Notes: generated by a model not told the origin, from the sequence alone. DNA of 64,000 nt from DASQHY01 sp035602605 (GCA_035602605.1 DATNLZ010000056.1:1-64000); one strand, 5' to 3'; positions 9,576-17,722 are shown, counted from the first letter of the stretch. Translations and numbers: made by a program.

Positions 9576-10270
9576 CGTCCGCTCACTCGCTCTGCCGTGT
9601 GTGCCATACCCCGCCCATCGGTTGGTTGCCCCGTCACAGCGGCGTACGCCGCTACGTGACGCCATCCCTCGACAATTACCGGCAGCCCCCGCACCACACA
9701 CAAAGCTGCTGTCGCCCAAATGATGGCCTGTGCTCCCACCCAAATACCTCCCAATGTGTTCGCACTCAGCTGGCTCACCAGCGCTACCGGTCCGCGTGCC
9801 AGCGCCAGTTGCAATCCCAGGTAGCAAAAGCACGCGCACTTCATCGCTGCGTACGCTCCCCGGCTCCATCGTGAAGCCACCAGCGCCCGCCCCCACCATG
9901 TTTGCATCATGGATGCCTGCCCCCATCCGCTGTGCCCCGCGTTCGCCGCTATACTGCGGATAAAGTCCGTAGCCGTCCCGCGTGCAAAAAACAAAACTGG
10001 CAGCCATAGCGACACCAGGCCGCAAACCGCAAAATAGGTGAAGTACACGTTTTCAATCACGCGGTCGCCCAAAACGTCAAGCTGTGCGCCAAACGGTGTC
10101 GCCAATTGGCGTTTGCGCGCGATGTATCCGTCGAGCCCGTCAAGCGCAATGGCCCCCACGGTGAGACTTACGGCGATTAAGTTCGCCCACGCATGTTTCC
10201 CGTACAGGCATACCGAAGCGAACGCCACCGCGACTCGCAATAGTGTGATTTGATTGGGGGTGAGCGCCAT
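9572..10270 (-). CDS. CDP-alcohol phosphatidyltransferase
   Basis: A 232-residue integral membrane enzyme that transfers a phosphatidyl group from CDP-diacylglycerol to an alcohol (glycerol phosphate, inositol phosphate, serine or another). The family signature DGxxAR(x8)GxxxDxxxD is present as DGYIARKRQLATPFGAQLDVLGD at about residues 48-70. About six hydrophobic segments are visible. The start ATG is preceded by GGAGG at good spacing. It is the first gene of an operon with the HAD-IB phosphatase (ATGA overlap) and the PAP2 enzyme. A phosphatase partner suggests a phosphatidyl-alcohol-phosphate product that is then dephosphorylated, as with PgsA/PGP phosphatase or PIP synthase. The alcohol cannot be told from the sequence. 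Confidence 0.9.
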   Translation of the reverse strand: MALTPNQITLLRVAVAFASVCLYGKHAWANLIAVSLTVGAIALDGLDGYIARKRQLATPFGAQLDVLGDRVIENVYFTYFAVCGLVSLWLPVLFFARGTATDFIRSIAANAGHSGWGQASMMQTWWGRALVASRWSRGAYAAMKCACFCYLGLQLALARGPVALVSQLSANTLGGIWVGAQAIIWATAALCVVRGLPVIVEGWRHVAAYAAVTGQPTDGRGMAHTAERVSGR

Positions 10271-10645
10271 TGTCAGGCCTCCACCCTAGTAAAAGCATTG
10301 CCGCTGCCACTGTGGCTAGTCGTAAGCTATTGAAGTTATGGTAGTTACGCTAGGGTCATGGGGCCCTCTCGGGTGCACATGGAGGCGTAACCTTGCACCC
10401 GGTGGAAATTTCCCCCATTCTTCAAACGCCACCCGCGCGCACTCCGCGTCTAATACCTGTGAAGCATTTGTGATTTTCCCCGGGACGCTTTCTGGTAGGA
10501 AACGTTTCTGTGTCGTGCAGTCATCTCGTACGTCGAATTTGATGCCTAGGTTCACGGCGCAGCGCCGCCGTACAGTCGGTTCGACGATGGCCCCCGCCCG
10601 AATTCCATTTAACGTTCATTGCCAGGTTCGTCCTATACTCGTGAC
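10271..10645 (+). other. intergenic region, divergent promoters expected
   Basis: 375 bp between the divergent lipid operon and ccdA. No coding frame here has a recognisable product; the open frames on both strands lack ribosome-binding sites and family motifs. A -10-like TATACT lies at 10634-10639, only 6 bp before the ccdA ATG, with no good -35. If used, the ccdA mRNA would be leaderless or nearly so. Confidence 0.4.
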
Positions 10646-11509
10646 ATGATTGACGTCTCTATCGCTGGAGCCTTCCTGGCAGGCCTGGTCTCGTTTCTTT
10701 CGCCATGCGTATTGCCGCTTGTTCCCGGCTACATCTCGATGCTTTCAGGCATTGGCGTTGACCAGCTCCGCCAGGGCCATCAACCTCGCGGGAGCTTGCT
10801 CGCTTCCTCGCTCACGTTCGTTGCCGGATTCTCTGTTGTATTCATCGCCTTTGGAGCGTCCGCCAGCGCGGTGGGTCAATTTCTTTTGCACAACCGCCGC
10901 TCCCTCGCGCCCATCGCCGGCGCGCTGATCTTGCTTTTTGGTCTTCACCTCACCGGCCTTCTCTCAAAGATCACCATTCGTATCGGCCTGATCATCGGCT
11001 TCCTCCTGGCACTGTGCGGTCTCTTACTGTATTTCCGTCCCGGTGTCATCCCGCACGTCGGCCCCATCCAGTTATTTTCGCTTTCGGTTATTTTCTTTCT
11101 TGGGCCTACTCTGACTCGCTGGCTCAATCGCGACGTCCACTTCCGCAATCTCGGCGGTCAGCCCGGAGTCTGGAGCGGTTTCCTGCTCGGCTTGGCCTTT
11201 GCCTTCGGTTGGACCCCATGTATCGGCCCAATTCTGGCTGCGGTGCTCACCGTAGCTGCGGCCAGCGAAACCGTCACCCGTGGGGTGATTCTTCTTGCCG
11301 CCTATTCCGCGGGGCTGGGCATTCCGTTTTTGCTCACCGCTCTCGGCCTTAGCCGCTTTTTGCGCTTTTACCAGCGATTTCGCAAGCATCTTCACACCCT
11401 TGAGGTTGTGAGCGGAGTGCTGCTGTTGTTTGTGGGCACATTGGTTTTTGTCAACCGTCTGACCTGGCTTTCAGGTAAGCTGTCATTTCTGAACCGTTTC
11501 GCCTTATAG
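10646..11509 (+). CDS. ccdA: CcdA/DsbD-beta-type thiol electron transporter
   Basis: Carries reducing equivalents from cytoplasmic thioredoxin across the membrane to extracytoplasmic thiol proteins. The 287-residue protein is almost wholly hydrophobic with about 6-8 TM segments. It has the paired redox cysteines of the DsbD/CcdA core in SFLSPCVLPLVPGYISM (about residues 15-31) and FGWTPCIGPILAAVL (about 188-202). There is no periplasmic domain. ATG 10646 is taken because the hydrophobic first TM starts at once; an upstream TTG (10619) would add nine residues without a ribosome site. A TlpA-like thioredoxin follows 93 bp downstream, and a stand-alone DsbD-alpha-like protein is at 15226. Confidence 0.93.
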   Translation: MIDVSIAGAFLAGLVSFLSPCVLPLVPGYISMLSGIGVDQLRQGHQPRGSLLASSLTFVAGFSVVFIAFGASASAVGQFLLHNRRSLAPIAGALILLFGLHLTGLLSKITIRIGLIIGFLLALCGLLLYFRPGVIPHVGPIQLFSLSVIFFLGPTLTRWLNRDVHFRNLGGQPGVWSGFLLGLAFAFGWTPCIGPILAAVLTVAAASETVTRGVILLAAYSAGLGIPFLLTALGLSRFLRFYQRFRKHLHTLEVVSGVLLLFVGTLVFVNRLTWLSGKLSFLNRFAL

Positions 11510-11602
11510 CGCAGCACTTGGCAGGGTTTATGGACCAGGATTCGGCGCGTCTTCGCTTGATACGATCGTCTGCAATGAAAACTTGATTGAGGGAATACTT
11601 TC

Positions 11603-12208
11603 ATGGACTTTGATGCACAAAATTCCAATGTAAATTCCGAAGTTCCGGCCTCAGAAGCCAAAGATTATGGCGGCGCCAACGATTCTCGTGGCAACAAAAT
11701 TCTTCTCGTTGTTCTTACCTTCATTGCCATCGCCGCCGCAACCTTATTCATCATGCGCGAGACGCGGGGAACCCGCACCAAACACACCTCTTCGCTCATC
11801 TTCCCGGCGTTGGATGCCGCCGCCATGGATCCTTATAAGGGCAAAGTCGTCCTTGTTAATTTCTGGGCCACTTGGTGCGAACCCTGCCGAGTAGAAGTTC
11901 CATGGCTCATCGAGTTTCAGCAAAAATACAGCGACCGGGGTTTCACTGTTCTTGGTGTGGCTATGGACGAGGATGGCAACAGCGCCGTCGCCCCTTTCGT
12001 AGAGAACGAGCGTTTTGAGGTACATGGCAAGCCCCAGGCCATGAACTATCCGATATTTATCGGCAATGACCAGATCGCCGAAAAGTTTGGCGGCATCATC
12101 GGCTATCCGACCAGCGTCCTGATCTCTCGTGATGGCCGCCAGGTTAGGCGCATCACCGGTCTAATCAGCCACGACGAAATCGCCAAAGCCATCGAAGCAC
12201 TGCTCTAG
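11603..12208 (+). CDS. TlpA/ResA-like membrane-anchored thioredoxin
   Basis: Extracytoplasmic thiol-disulfide reductase of 201 residues. A short cytoplasmic N-terminus precedes one TM (ILLVVLTFIAIAAATLFIM, about residues 33-51). A thioredoxin-fold AhpC/TSA-type domain follows, with the active site FWATWCEPCRVEVPWL at about residues 90-105. The WCEPC motif is typical of TlpA/ResA/CcmG. The cis-proline region reads IIGYPTSVLI. Being next to ccdA, it is the likely recipient of electrons from it, serving cytochrome c maturation or another oxidised protein. Confidence 0.92.
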   Translation: MDFDAQNSNVNSEVPASEAKDYGGANDSRGNKILLVVLTFIAIAAATLFIMRETRGTRTKHTSSLIFPALDAAAMDPYKGKVVLVNFWATWCEPCRVEVPWLIEFQQKYSDRGFTVLGVAMDEDGNSAVAPFVENERFEVHGKPQAMNYPIFIGNDQIAEKFGGIIGYPTSVLISRDGRQVRRITGLISHDEIAKAIEALL

Positions 12209-12311
12209 TCTCGAAGCTAGTTTCGGCGTGCAAACACACCACGTCGCACCCATTCATTTCTCGTGCCTCGAAACTTTTCTCGGGCCATAATCGTAGAATC
12301 GCCAAAGCCTT

Positions 12312-13568
12312 ATGCCGAATCGAACTCAAATAGCCAGGCGCACCGCCTCGTTGCGCGAACCTTTCGGTGTGGCCATCGAGACCCTCCGTGCCCACAAGTT
12401 GCGCTCTTTCCTCATGCTCCTCGGCATCATCCTCTCGGTCTCCGCTCTCATCGTCGTTGTCGCGCTAATCGAGGGTGCCGACCGCTACATTGCCAGCCGC
12501 GTTGCCAATCTCGGCTCGAACGTTTTCCTGATCACTCGTTTCGGCATCATCACCGAGCTTGAAGAGTTCGTGAAAGCCACTCGCCGCAACAAAAACATCA
12601 CCTGGGAAGATTACGAAGCCCTTCGCTATGGACTGAAGCTCCCGAAAAATATCGGAGTCGAGACGCGCACGCAAGGGAAAGCTCGCGCCGGCAATCACGC
12701 GCTCGAGGACATCGACGTCCGTGGTGTCACCGCGAGCGTCGGTGAGATGGATGTCGAGGAGCCCGCCTCGGGCCGCTACATCTCCGAAACCGATAGCGAG
12801 CACCGCACGTTCGTCACCCTGATCGGTTCTGAGGTCGCCGAACATCTGTTCCCCGGCCTCGATCCCATCGGCCACACCATCGAGCTCGACAGCCGCCCGT
12901 TCGAAGTCATCGGCGTGGCCAAACCCATTGGCACCGTGCTTGGCCAGTCTCAAGACAAGTTCGCGTACATCCCTGTTCAGACCCTCCTGAAAGTTTATGG
13001 CACCAATCGCAGTCTGGCCATAAACATCCAGGCGCGCGGTCCTGAGTGGATGATGCGCACGCAAGATGAGGCGCGTGTTTTAATGCGCGCTCGCCACCAT
13101 CTTCGTCCGCAGGAACCCGATAATTTTGCAATCCTGGGCGCCGATGCGGTCATCGGTCTCTTCCATCAGTTGACGAGCGCGATCGCTTCCTCCATGGTCG
13201 GCATCGTTTCCGTTTTTCTCGTGATTGGCGGAGTCGTGATTATGAACGTGATGCTCGCCAGCGTAACCGAGCGCACTCGCGAAATCGGCATTCGCAAATC
13301 CCTGGGGGCCCGGCGCTCTGATATCCTCATGCAGTTTCTAGTCGAAGCGGCAGTGATGGCGGCGATCGGAGGCGCCTTGGGCGTAACGCTCGCGTACGTG
13401 ATTACGCTTCTGGTAGGCGCCACGACTTCGGTACCGATGGCCGTGCCAATTTCCTCGGTCCTTATCGCTCTCACCGTTTCCACTTCCGTTGGAATTTTCT
13501 TTGGCCTCTATCCCGCGCAAAAAGCCTCGCAGCTTAGCCCCATTGAAGCCTTGCGGGTCGAGACCTAG
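12312..13568 (+). CDS. MacB/FtsX-family ABC transporter permease (first of pair)
   Basis: A 418-residue permease of the type VII (MacB/LolC) mechanotransmission class. There is an N-terminal TM (FLMLLGIILSVSALIVVVALIEG), a large periplasmic core (about residues 60-280), then three C-terminal TMs containing the FtsX signature TREIGIRKSLGARRSDILMQF. No ATPase gene is adjacent, so the nucleotide-binding partner must be encoded elsewhere. The gene ends 15 bp before a second, related permease, implying a heterodimer. Possible roles are export of a peptide, lipid or lipoprotein; the substrate cannot be read from sequence. Confidence 0.9.
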   Translation: MPNRTQIARRTASLREPFGVAIETLRAHKLRSFLMLLGIILSVSALIVVVALIEGADRYIASRVANLGSNVFLITRFGIITELEEFVKATRRNKNITWEDYEALRYGLKLPKNIGVETRTQGKARAGNHALEDIDVRGVTASVGEMDVEEPASGRYISETDSEHRTFVTLIGSEVAEHLFPGLDPIGHTIELDSRPFEVIGVAKPIGTVLGQSQDKFAYIPVQTLLKVYGTNRSLAINIQARGPEWMMRTQDEARVLMRARHHLRPQEPDNFAILGADAVIGLFHQLTSAIASSMVGIVSVFLVIGGVVIMNVMLASVTERTREIGIRKSLGARRSDILMQFLVEAAVMAAIGGALGVTLAYVITLLVGATTSVPMAVPISSVLIALTVSTSVGIFFGLYPAQKASQLSPIEALRVET

Positions 13569-13583
13569 TCTCAGAAAACGCCG

Positions 13584-14831
13584 ATGCGCATGCATTTGGA
13601 AAACACGGTTATAGCTCTCACCACCCTGCGCGAAAATAAAATTCGCTCAGTGCTTACGGTTCTCGGCGTAGTTATCGGCGTCACCACCCTGATACTGGTT
13701 TCCTCTATCCTCGTGGGGCTCGATCGCGACATCCGTGGCTTTCTCACCGATTTTGGCACCGACACACTTTGGATTTTCAAGATCAAGCAAGGCTTCAACG
13801 GTCGTCTGACTCCAGAAGAGCGCGTCCGCAAGCCACTCTCGCTCGAAGACGCGCTGGCCATCCAGGAATCCTGCCCTTCGGTCAGCGCTGTCACCGTTGA
13901 CGCTTTCCCGCGCTTCTATGGCCAGCCACTGGTGAGCACCGCTCGCTACCGCAATAAAGAAGTGAATGCCATTCAATTCAGCGGCTCCCTTCCTGCCTCC
14001 GAGCAAGTCTATTCGCTGCGCGTTAACTCTGGCCGCTTTTTCAACGAAACCGAGAACGCCCATCACATGGACGTGGCCGTGATTGGCTACGATTTGACCG
14101 ACGCGCTCTTCTCTGGTGACGACCCTCTCGGAAAGACCATCCTCGTGGATGGAGTCTCCTTTGAAGTCATCGGCGTCTTAGATCGACACAAAGGTCAGTT
14201 CTTCCGCGATCCCCAAGCCGACAAAACTGTGCTCGTGCCTTATCGCAGCTATCGCAAGCACTTTCCGCAAAATGACGAACACTTCATCGGCGCACTTGTG
14301 CCTCCCGGCAAAAAAGCTTCTGCAGAAGACGAAATCCGCGGCTTGCTTCGCCGCCGTCGCAATGTCCCGTTCGATAAACCCGACAATTTCGACATCTCCA
14401 GCGCCGAGCAAATAGCCAATGAATTTCGTCAAATCACGGCATCCATCGCCATTCTGATTTCGGTCATCAGCTCCATCGGCCTCCTGGTTGGCGGGGTCGG
14501 TGTTATGAACATCATGTTGATGTCGGTCACTCAGCGCACCCGCGAGATCGGCATTCGCAAAGCGATTGGCGCGCGCCGCAGCGACGTCATCTGGCAATTC
14601 CTCACCGAGGCGATGACCCTAACCAGCGCTGGTGGCATCATCGGAGTCCTTCTTGGTGTCGGCTTCAGTCTGCTCATCAACCTTCTTGTTCCCAAGCTTC
14701 CTTCCGCTGTCCCTCTGTGGGCCGTGTTCCTTGGCGTCGCCGTTTCCATGAGTGTTGGATTGTTCTTCGGTCTTTATCCTGCCATTAAGGCTGCGCGTCT
14801 CGACCCCGTGGAGGCTCTGCGCTATGAGTGA
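13584..14831 (+). CDS. MacB/FtsX-family ABC transporter permease (second of pair)
   Basis: A 415-residue paralogue of the preceding permease with the same plan. The first TM is IRSVLTVLGVVIGVTTLILVSSILVG, followed by a MacB-type periplasmic domain and a C-terminal FtsX block with TREIGIRKAIGARRSDVIWQF. It ends in AARLDPVEALRYE, the usual tail of these permeases. The pair probably forms one transporter. It sits between the ccdA/TlpA pair and the cyaY/DsbD-alpha pair; whether that is functional or only positional is unknown. Confidence 0.9.
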   Translation: MRMHLENTVIALTTLRENKIRSVLTVLGVVIGVTTLILVSSILVGLDRDIRGFLTDFGTDTLWIFKIKQGFNGRLTPEERVRKPLSLEDALAIQESCPSVSAVTVDAFPRFYGQPLVSTARYRNKEVNAIQFSGSLPASEQVYSLRVNSGRFFNETENAHHMDVAVIGYDLTDALFSGDDPLGKTILVDGVSFEVIGVLDRHKGQFFRDPQADKTVLVPYRSYRKHFPQNDEHFIGALVPPGKKASAEDEIRGLLRRRRNVPFDKPDNFDISSAEQIANEFRQITASIAILISVISSIGLLVGGVGVMNIMLMSVTQRTREIGIRKAIGARRSDVIWQFLTEAMTLTSAGGIIGVLLGVGFSLLINLLVPKLPSAVPLWAVFLGVAVSMSVGLFFGLYPAIKAARLDPVEALRYE

Positions 14832-14873
14832 GGTCGCTTGCTGTTCGATTACCATATGCGGTAGCCTGCAACC

Positions 14874-15206
14874 ATGATGGACGAACAGGATTTCCGGAAA
14901 AAGTGCGACCTCGCGTTCGAAGATTTGAAGCGCCGCCTGATCACGCTTGGCGATAAGTTTGCATTTGACGTCGAGGGTGAGAGCGGCAAGTTGGAAGTAA
15001 TCTTTGAAGAACCAGAAGAAACCAAGTTTGTGATTTCGCCGAATACACCGGTTCGTGAAATTTGGATTTCCGCACTCTCTACAAGTTTCAAACTGAGTTG
15101 GTCGGATTCCGTCGGCACATTTGTCTTGGGAAAAACCGGCGAGACTCTTCCTCAAGTCATGGGTCGCATACTGAGCACGCAGCTCGGAACACCGGTCACC
15201 GTCTGA
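14874..15206 (+). CDS. cyaY: frataxin-like iron donor protein CyaY
   Basis: A 110-residue protein with the frataxin/CyaY fold signature. An acidic N-terminal helix (EQDFRKKCDLAFEDLKRRL) is followed by strands FAFDVEGESGKLEVIFEE, then FVISPNTPVREIWISALSTSFKLSW, and a C-terminal helix (TLPQVMGRILSTQLG). The VIxxxxxxxxIWxA...F.W spacing is that of frataxins. The family binds ferrous iron and modulates Fe-S cluster assembly by the Isc machinery in the cytoplasm. No isc genes lie in the window. The acidic first helix could supply the iron-binding ridge. Confidence 0.85.
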   Translation: MMDEQDFRKKCDLAFEDLKRRLITLGDKFAFDVEGESGKLEVIFEEPEETKFVISPNTPVREIWISALSTSFKLSWSDSVGTFVLGKTGETLPQVMGRILSTQLGTPVTV

Positions 15207-15225
15207 TGCATCGGGGAATTTCCTA

Positions 15226-15963
15226 ATGCTCCGAAAAATGTACAGATCCACATTGCGCACTGCCATACTGATCTCGTGTCCTTTATTGTTTATGGGTAAT
15301 TCTTTGCCCGCTGCCCGCTCTTCGCTAACTGGCGCCGAAAAGTCTCGTTTGGTTCGTCTCGGTTCGGGCGTGGCGACTTTTCCCTCCGCGCATGCGCCTC
15401 AATCCAGTATTCCGCGTGCAAGCTCGGTAATCGAACCGACCGCATATGTTTCTCTCGATCCTGTCCCGCGTGGCCGCGCTTTTGATTTAGCTCTCGTGCT
15501 CAAAATTCGCCCCGGATTCCACGTCAATGCCCACAAAACCTCTGAAGATTTTCTGATTCCAACGGAAATTACCGCCGACCTTCCCCCGGGCTTTCGCACC
15601 GTGGCCATCAATTACCCCAAAGGTGCTGTTCGCAAATTTCAGTTCTCGCAACAAAAACTGAACGTCTATGAAGGTAGCGTCACCGTGCGCATGAAACTTG
15701 AAGCGCTCGACGCTGCTCCCGTTGGAATTGAAAAGGTTCCCCTCAAGCTTCGCTATCAAGCCTGCACGAACGAAATCTGCCTGCCCCCAGTAAGCGTCCC
15801 AGTCGTCGTCGAGTTCCAGGTTGCCGAACGCGGCGCCAAGTCCCGTCCAGTTCACCCTGAAATTTTCTCCGGGGTGCCTGACTTCAATTCCGAGCCCAGC
15901 GCTAAGCCGCGCGCAACGCGTGCGCGACCGAGCTCTGCGCCAGCCCATCGCGAACCAAACTGA
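15226..15963 (+). CDS. DsbD N-terminal (alpha) domain-like exported protein
   Basis: A 245-residue secreted protein with an N-terminal hydrophobic signal (ILISCPLLFMGNSLPAARS). The core (about residues 65-205) matches the immunoglobulin-like thiol domain of DsbD, which takes electrons from the TM domain and passes them to periplasmic partners. The two redox cysteines are in RYQACTNEICLPP (C-x4-C). The C-terminal 30 residues are Pro/Arg/Ser-rich and disordered. It stands alone rather than fused to a CcdA-like TM domain. The ccdA and TlpA-like genes 4-5 kb upstream would complete a split DsbD. Confidence 0.85.
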   Translation: MLRKMYRSTLRTAILISCPLLFMGNSLPAARSSLTGAEKSRLVRLGSGVATFPSAHAPQSSIPRASSVIEPTAYVSLDPVPRGRAFDLALVLKIRPGFHVNAHKTSEDFLIPTEITADLPPGFRTVAINYPKGAVRKFQFSQQKLNVYEGSVTVRMKLEALDAAPVGIEKVPLKLRYQACTNEICLPPVSVPVVVEFQVAERGAKSRPVHPEIFSGVPDFNSEPSAKPRATRARPSSAPAHREPN

Positions 15964-16109
15964 ACGGCTCTAACCAATTCCTCGGTTATCGCAATCTGCC
16001 CATCCGCGTAATCCAACTAACTGGCCAGTTCTAAGGCGCACCGCCGCTAATTCGTTCGGTGATTAATGTTATACTTGCCTCGCAAACGGCAGCCGCGCTC
16101 GGCTTCCGC

Positions 16110-16202
16110 GGAGAGGTGCTGGAGTGGCCGAACAGGGCTGCCTGCTAAGCAGTTATCCCGTCAAAAGCGGGATCGGGGGTTCGAATCCCCCCCTCTCCGC
16201 CA
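16110..16202 (+). tRNA. tRNA-Ser (GCT anticodon), CCA encoded
   Basis: A class II tRNA. The acceptor GGAGAGG (16110-16116) pairs with CCTCTCC (16192-16198), then G and an encoded CCA at 16200-16202. The anticodon stem GCTGC/GCAGT surrounds loop CTGCTAA with anticodon GCT (16144-16146). A long variable arm (TCCCG...CGGGA) and a T-arm with GGTTCGAATCC follow. The 3' end is followed at once by mobile-element debris and is probably an integration site. Confidence 0.97.
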
Positions 16203-16203
16203 C
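16190..16203 (+). repeat. candidate attL: 14-bp direct repeat at tRNA-Ser 3' end
   Basis: CCCCTCTCCGCCAC at the tRNA 3' end recurs exactly, in the same orientation, at 27414-27427. A tyrosine-recombinase relic starts 79 bp downstream. Tyrosine integrases commonly target tRNA 3' ends and leave such duplications. The two copies would frame an element of about 11.2 kb. Confidence 0.5.
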
Positions 16204-16281
16204 ATCTACAAACGCCAATAAGTACGCATAGTTTGACACCTTGCTACATTCATGATGCATTCGTAGGCGAGGTGGGAAGCT

Positions 16282-16398
16282 ATGGCGAGGATCTACATAC
16301 GCAGAAAGGTGCCTGGGAAGGGCTGGCGTTATAAGTCTGTCCCGGCGGGTGCGGGTCGTCGTCCAACCTTCGAAACCGACACAAAGTTCCAAACGAAC
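16282..16398 (+). pseudogene. N-terminal relic of a tyrosine-type integrase
   Basis: The frame from ATG 16282 (with GGTGGGAAG upstream) reads MARIYIRRKVPGKGWRYKSV and then AGAGRRPTFE. This is the arm-binding N-terminus style of phage/ICE tyrosine recombinases. Homology stops after about 35-40 residues, where the antisense 5' end of a kinase gene (16402-16548) begins. No catalytic domain follows. The position immediately after tRNA-Ser, pointing away from it, is the classical integrase position. Confidence 0.55.
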
Positions 16399-16401
16399 CA
16401 T

Positions 16402-16548
16402 GTCGTCGGGAAGGAATTTCAGGGCGACGCTGCGATGCAGGCGCGTGTCCTCGGCTTTATAAACCACACCCATACCACCACCGCCGATCTTTTCCAGAAT
16501 GCGGTAGTGGGAAATAGTGCTGCCGATGATGGAGGAGGAATCGGGCAC
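16402..16548 (-). pseudogene. 5' fragment of a serine/threonine protein kinase gene
   Basis: A minus-strand GTG start at 16548 gives SHYRILEKIGGGGMGVVYKAEDTRLHRSVALKFLP, the glycine-rich loop and catalytic-lysine strand of a PknB-type kinase. After residue 49 the homology ends abruptly. The frame then runs through the antisense of the integrase relic and into tRNA-Ser, ending in an artefactual tail (ERGGFEPPIPL). Only subdomains I-II survive, so it cannot be an active kinase. Confidence 0.7.
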
Positions 16549-16588
16549 TGGGCGTGGATGTTACGCCCAGCGCCCCAAATCAAGCAAT

Positions 16589-16644
16589 CGTGAAACGAAC
16601 AGCGTCAAACGAACAGCGTGAAACGAACAGCGTGAAACGAACAG
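16589..16644 (+). repeat. 14-bp tandem repeat, four copies
   Basis: Four head-to-tail copies of CGTGAAACGAACAG (16589-16602, 16603-16616 with one G-to-C change, 16617-16630, 16631-16644). They lie between the kinase 5' fragment and the end of the TPR pseudogene, in the kinase's upstream region. There are no spacers, so it is not a CRISPR. Possibly a slippage-generated array; function unknown. Confidence 0.9.
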
Positions 16645-16705
16645 ATAGACCCTCACATGTCTCGGGACACGAGCCGACCGACTGCCGCGGAAGAAGCAAA
16701 ACGGT

Positions 16706-17722
16706 TTAGGGCGGGAGGCCGATGCGGCGCACAAGGTCGGCGAAGCGTGCGTCCGAGCGGAGAGCATCAAACTTGGGATCAGTTTTGAGGGATGCGAAAT
16801 CTTCGGAGTGATCGTCAGCGGCTTTTTCCAGCCAGGTCAGAGTTTTCTCTCTATCCCCGAGGCCAAGGTAGACGACGGCAATAGCGTACGCCGGGACATA
16901 TCGTCGCTTCGATAGCTCGTTGAGTTCGGCGAGCACTCTACGTGCCTCCGTGCTTTTTCCTGCCGCGCCATAGATGTACCCGAGCTCGCCCAACAAAGCC
17001 GGGGAGTGACTTAATTCATTGGCTGTCTCAAACTCGGTGATCGCTTCCGTGAACTTGCCAGTCTGGCAATAGGCCTCGCCGAGGTTAGCGTGGGAGCCCC
17101 AATTCTGCGGATCAATCTTCAGCGATTCTTGACTCTGTGCGACGACTTGGTCGTAGTCGCGCAAGAGGTAAAGAGCGAATCCAACGTAAACATTTGTCTG
17201 AATGGATAGTGGATCGAGTTGCTGGGCAAGCCTCAACTCGGGTAGCGATGCTTCTCCCCGCTGGAGGAGTGCCCAGTACATGCCGTACCAGAGGTGAGCC
17301 GATGCATCGTTGGGTGTGAGTTCAATGGCGCGTCGAAATTGGCGTTCTGCTGCCGCCAGGTTCCGGTCGTAGTAGAGCTGCACCAAACCCAATGCCGTGT
17401 GGGCGCTGGCAAGTTTTTCGTCGAGGGAGACAGCCTTCTCGGCGGCCGCTCTCGCCTGCGGCATGGCTTCGCCCGGAGGCAAATACGTGTTGGACAGGTA
17501 ATAAAAAGACTCAGAAAGAGCCGCTGAGGCGGGTGCGTAGCTGGGATCTATCAGCAAGGCCGCATGGAGATACTCGATCCCTCGACGGAGCTCTTCTTCG
17601 GTTCCTTTATCCGCGAAATATCGCCCCTTGAGATAGGCCTCGTAAGCCTCCGGGAAGAGGTTTTGAGTTTTCCTGGGCGTCAGGGCGCTGTCGAGATGGG
17701 ATGATGATAGCGGCTCTTGTCC
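16706..17722 (-). pseudogene. TPR-domain C-terminal remnant of a protein kinase-type gene
   Basis: The open frame on the minus strand from an in-frame TGA at 17723-17725 down to 16706 encodes about 338 residues. It begins with a low-complexity linker (PLSSSHLDSALTPRKTQ) and then NLFPEAYEAYLKGRYFADKG, followed by multiple tetratricopeptide repeats such as SAHTALGLVQLYYDRN and AIELTPNDASAHLWYGMYW. This is the usual C-terminal half of acidobacterial kinase-TPR or TPR-regulator proteins. No good start codon with a ribosome site exists at the 5' end and the kinase or DNA-binding N-terminal half is missing, so it is probably a truncated gene. An internal TTG at 17557 could in principle start a 283-residue TPR protein. 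Confidence 0.65.

Noticed and set aside
9576..10025. N-terminal extension of the HAD phosphatase frame
   Set aside because: It overlaps the CDP-alcohol transferase gene; the ATG at 9575 with the ATGA overlap is the natural start.
16153..16401. C-terminal 80 residues of the kinase-fragment frame
   Set aside because: They read through the antisense integrase relic and tRNA-Ser (ERGGFEPPIPL is the usual tRNA artefact).
16589..16644. CRISPR array
   Set aside because: The 14-bp units are contiguous with no spacers and no cas genes are present.
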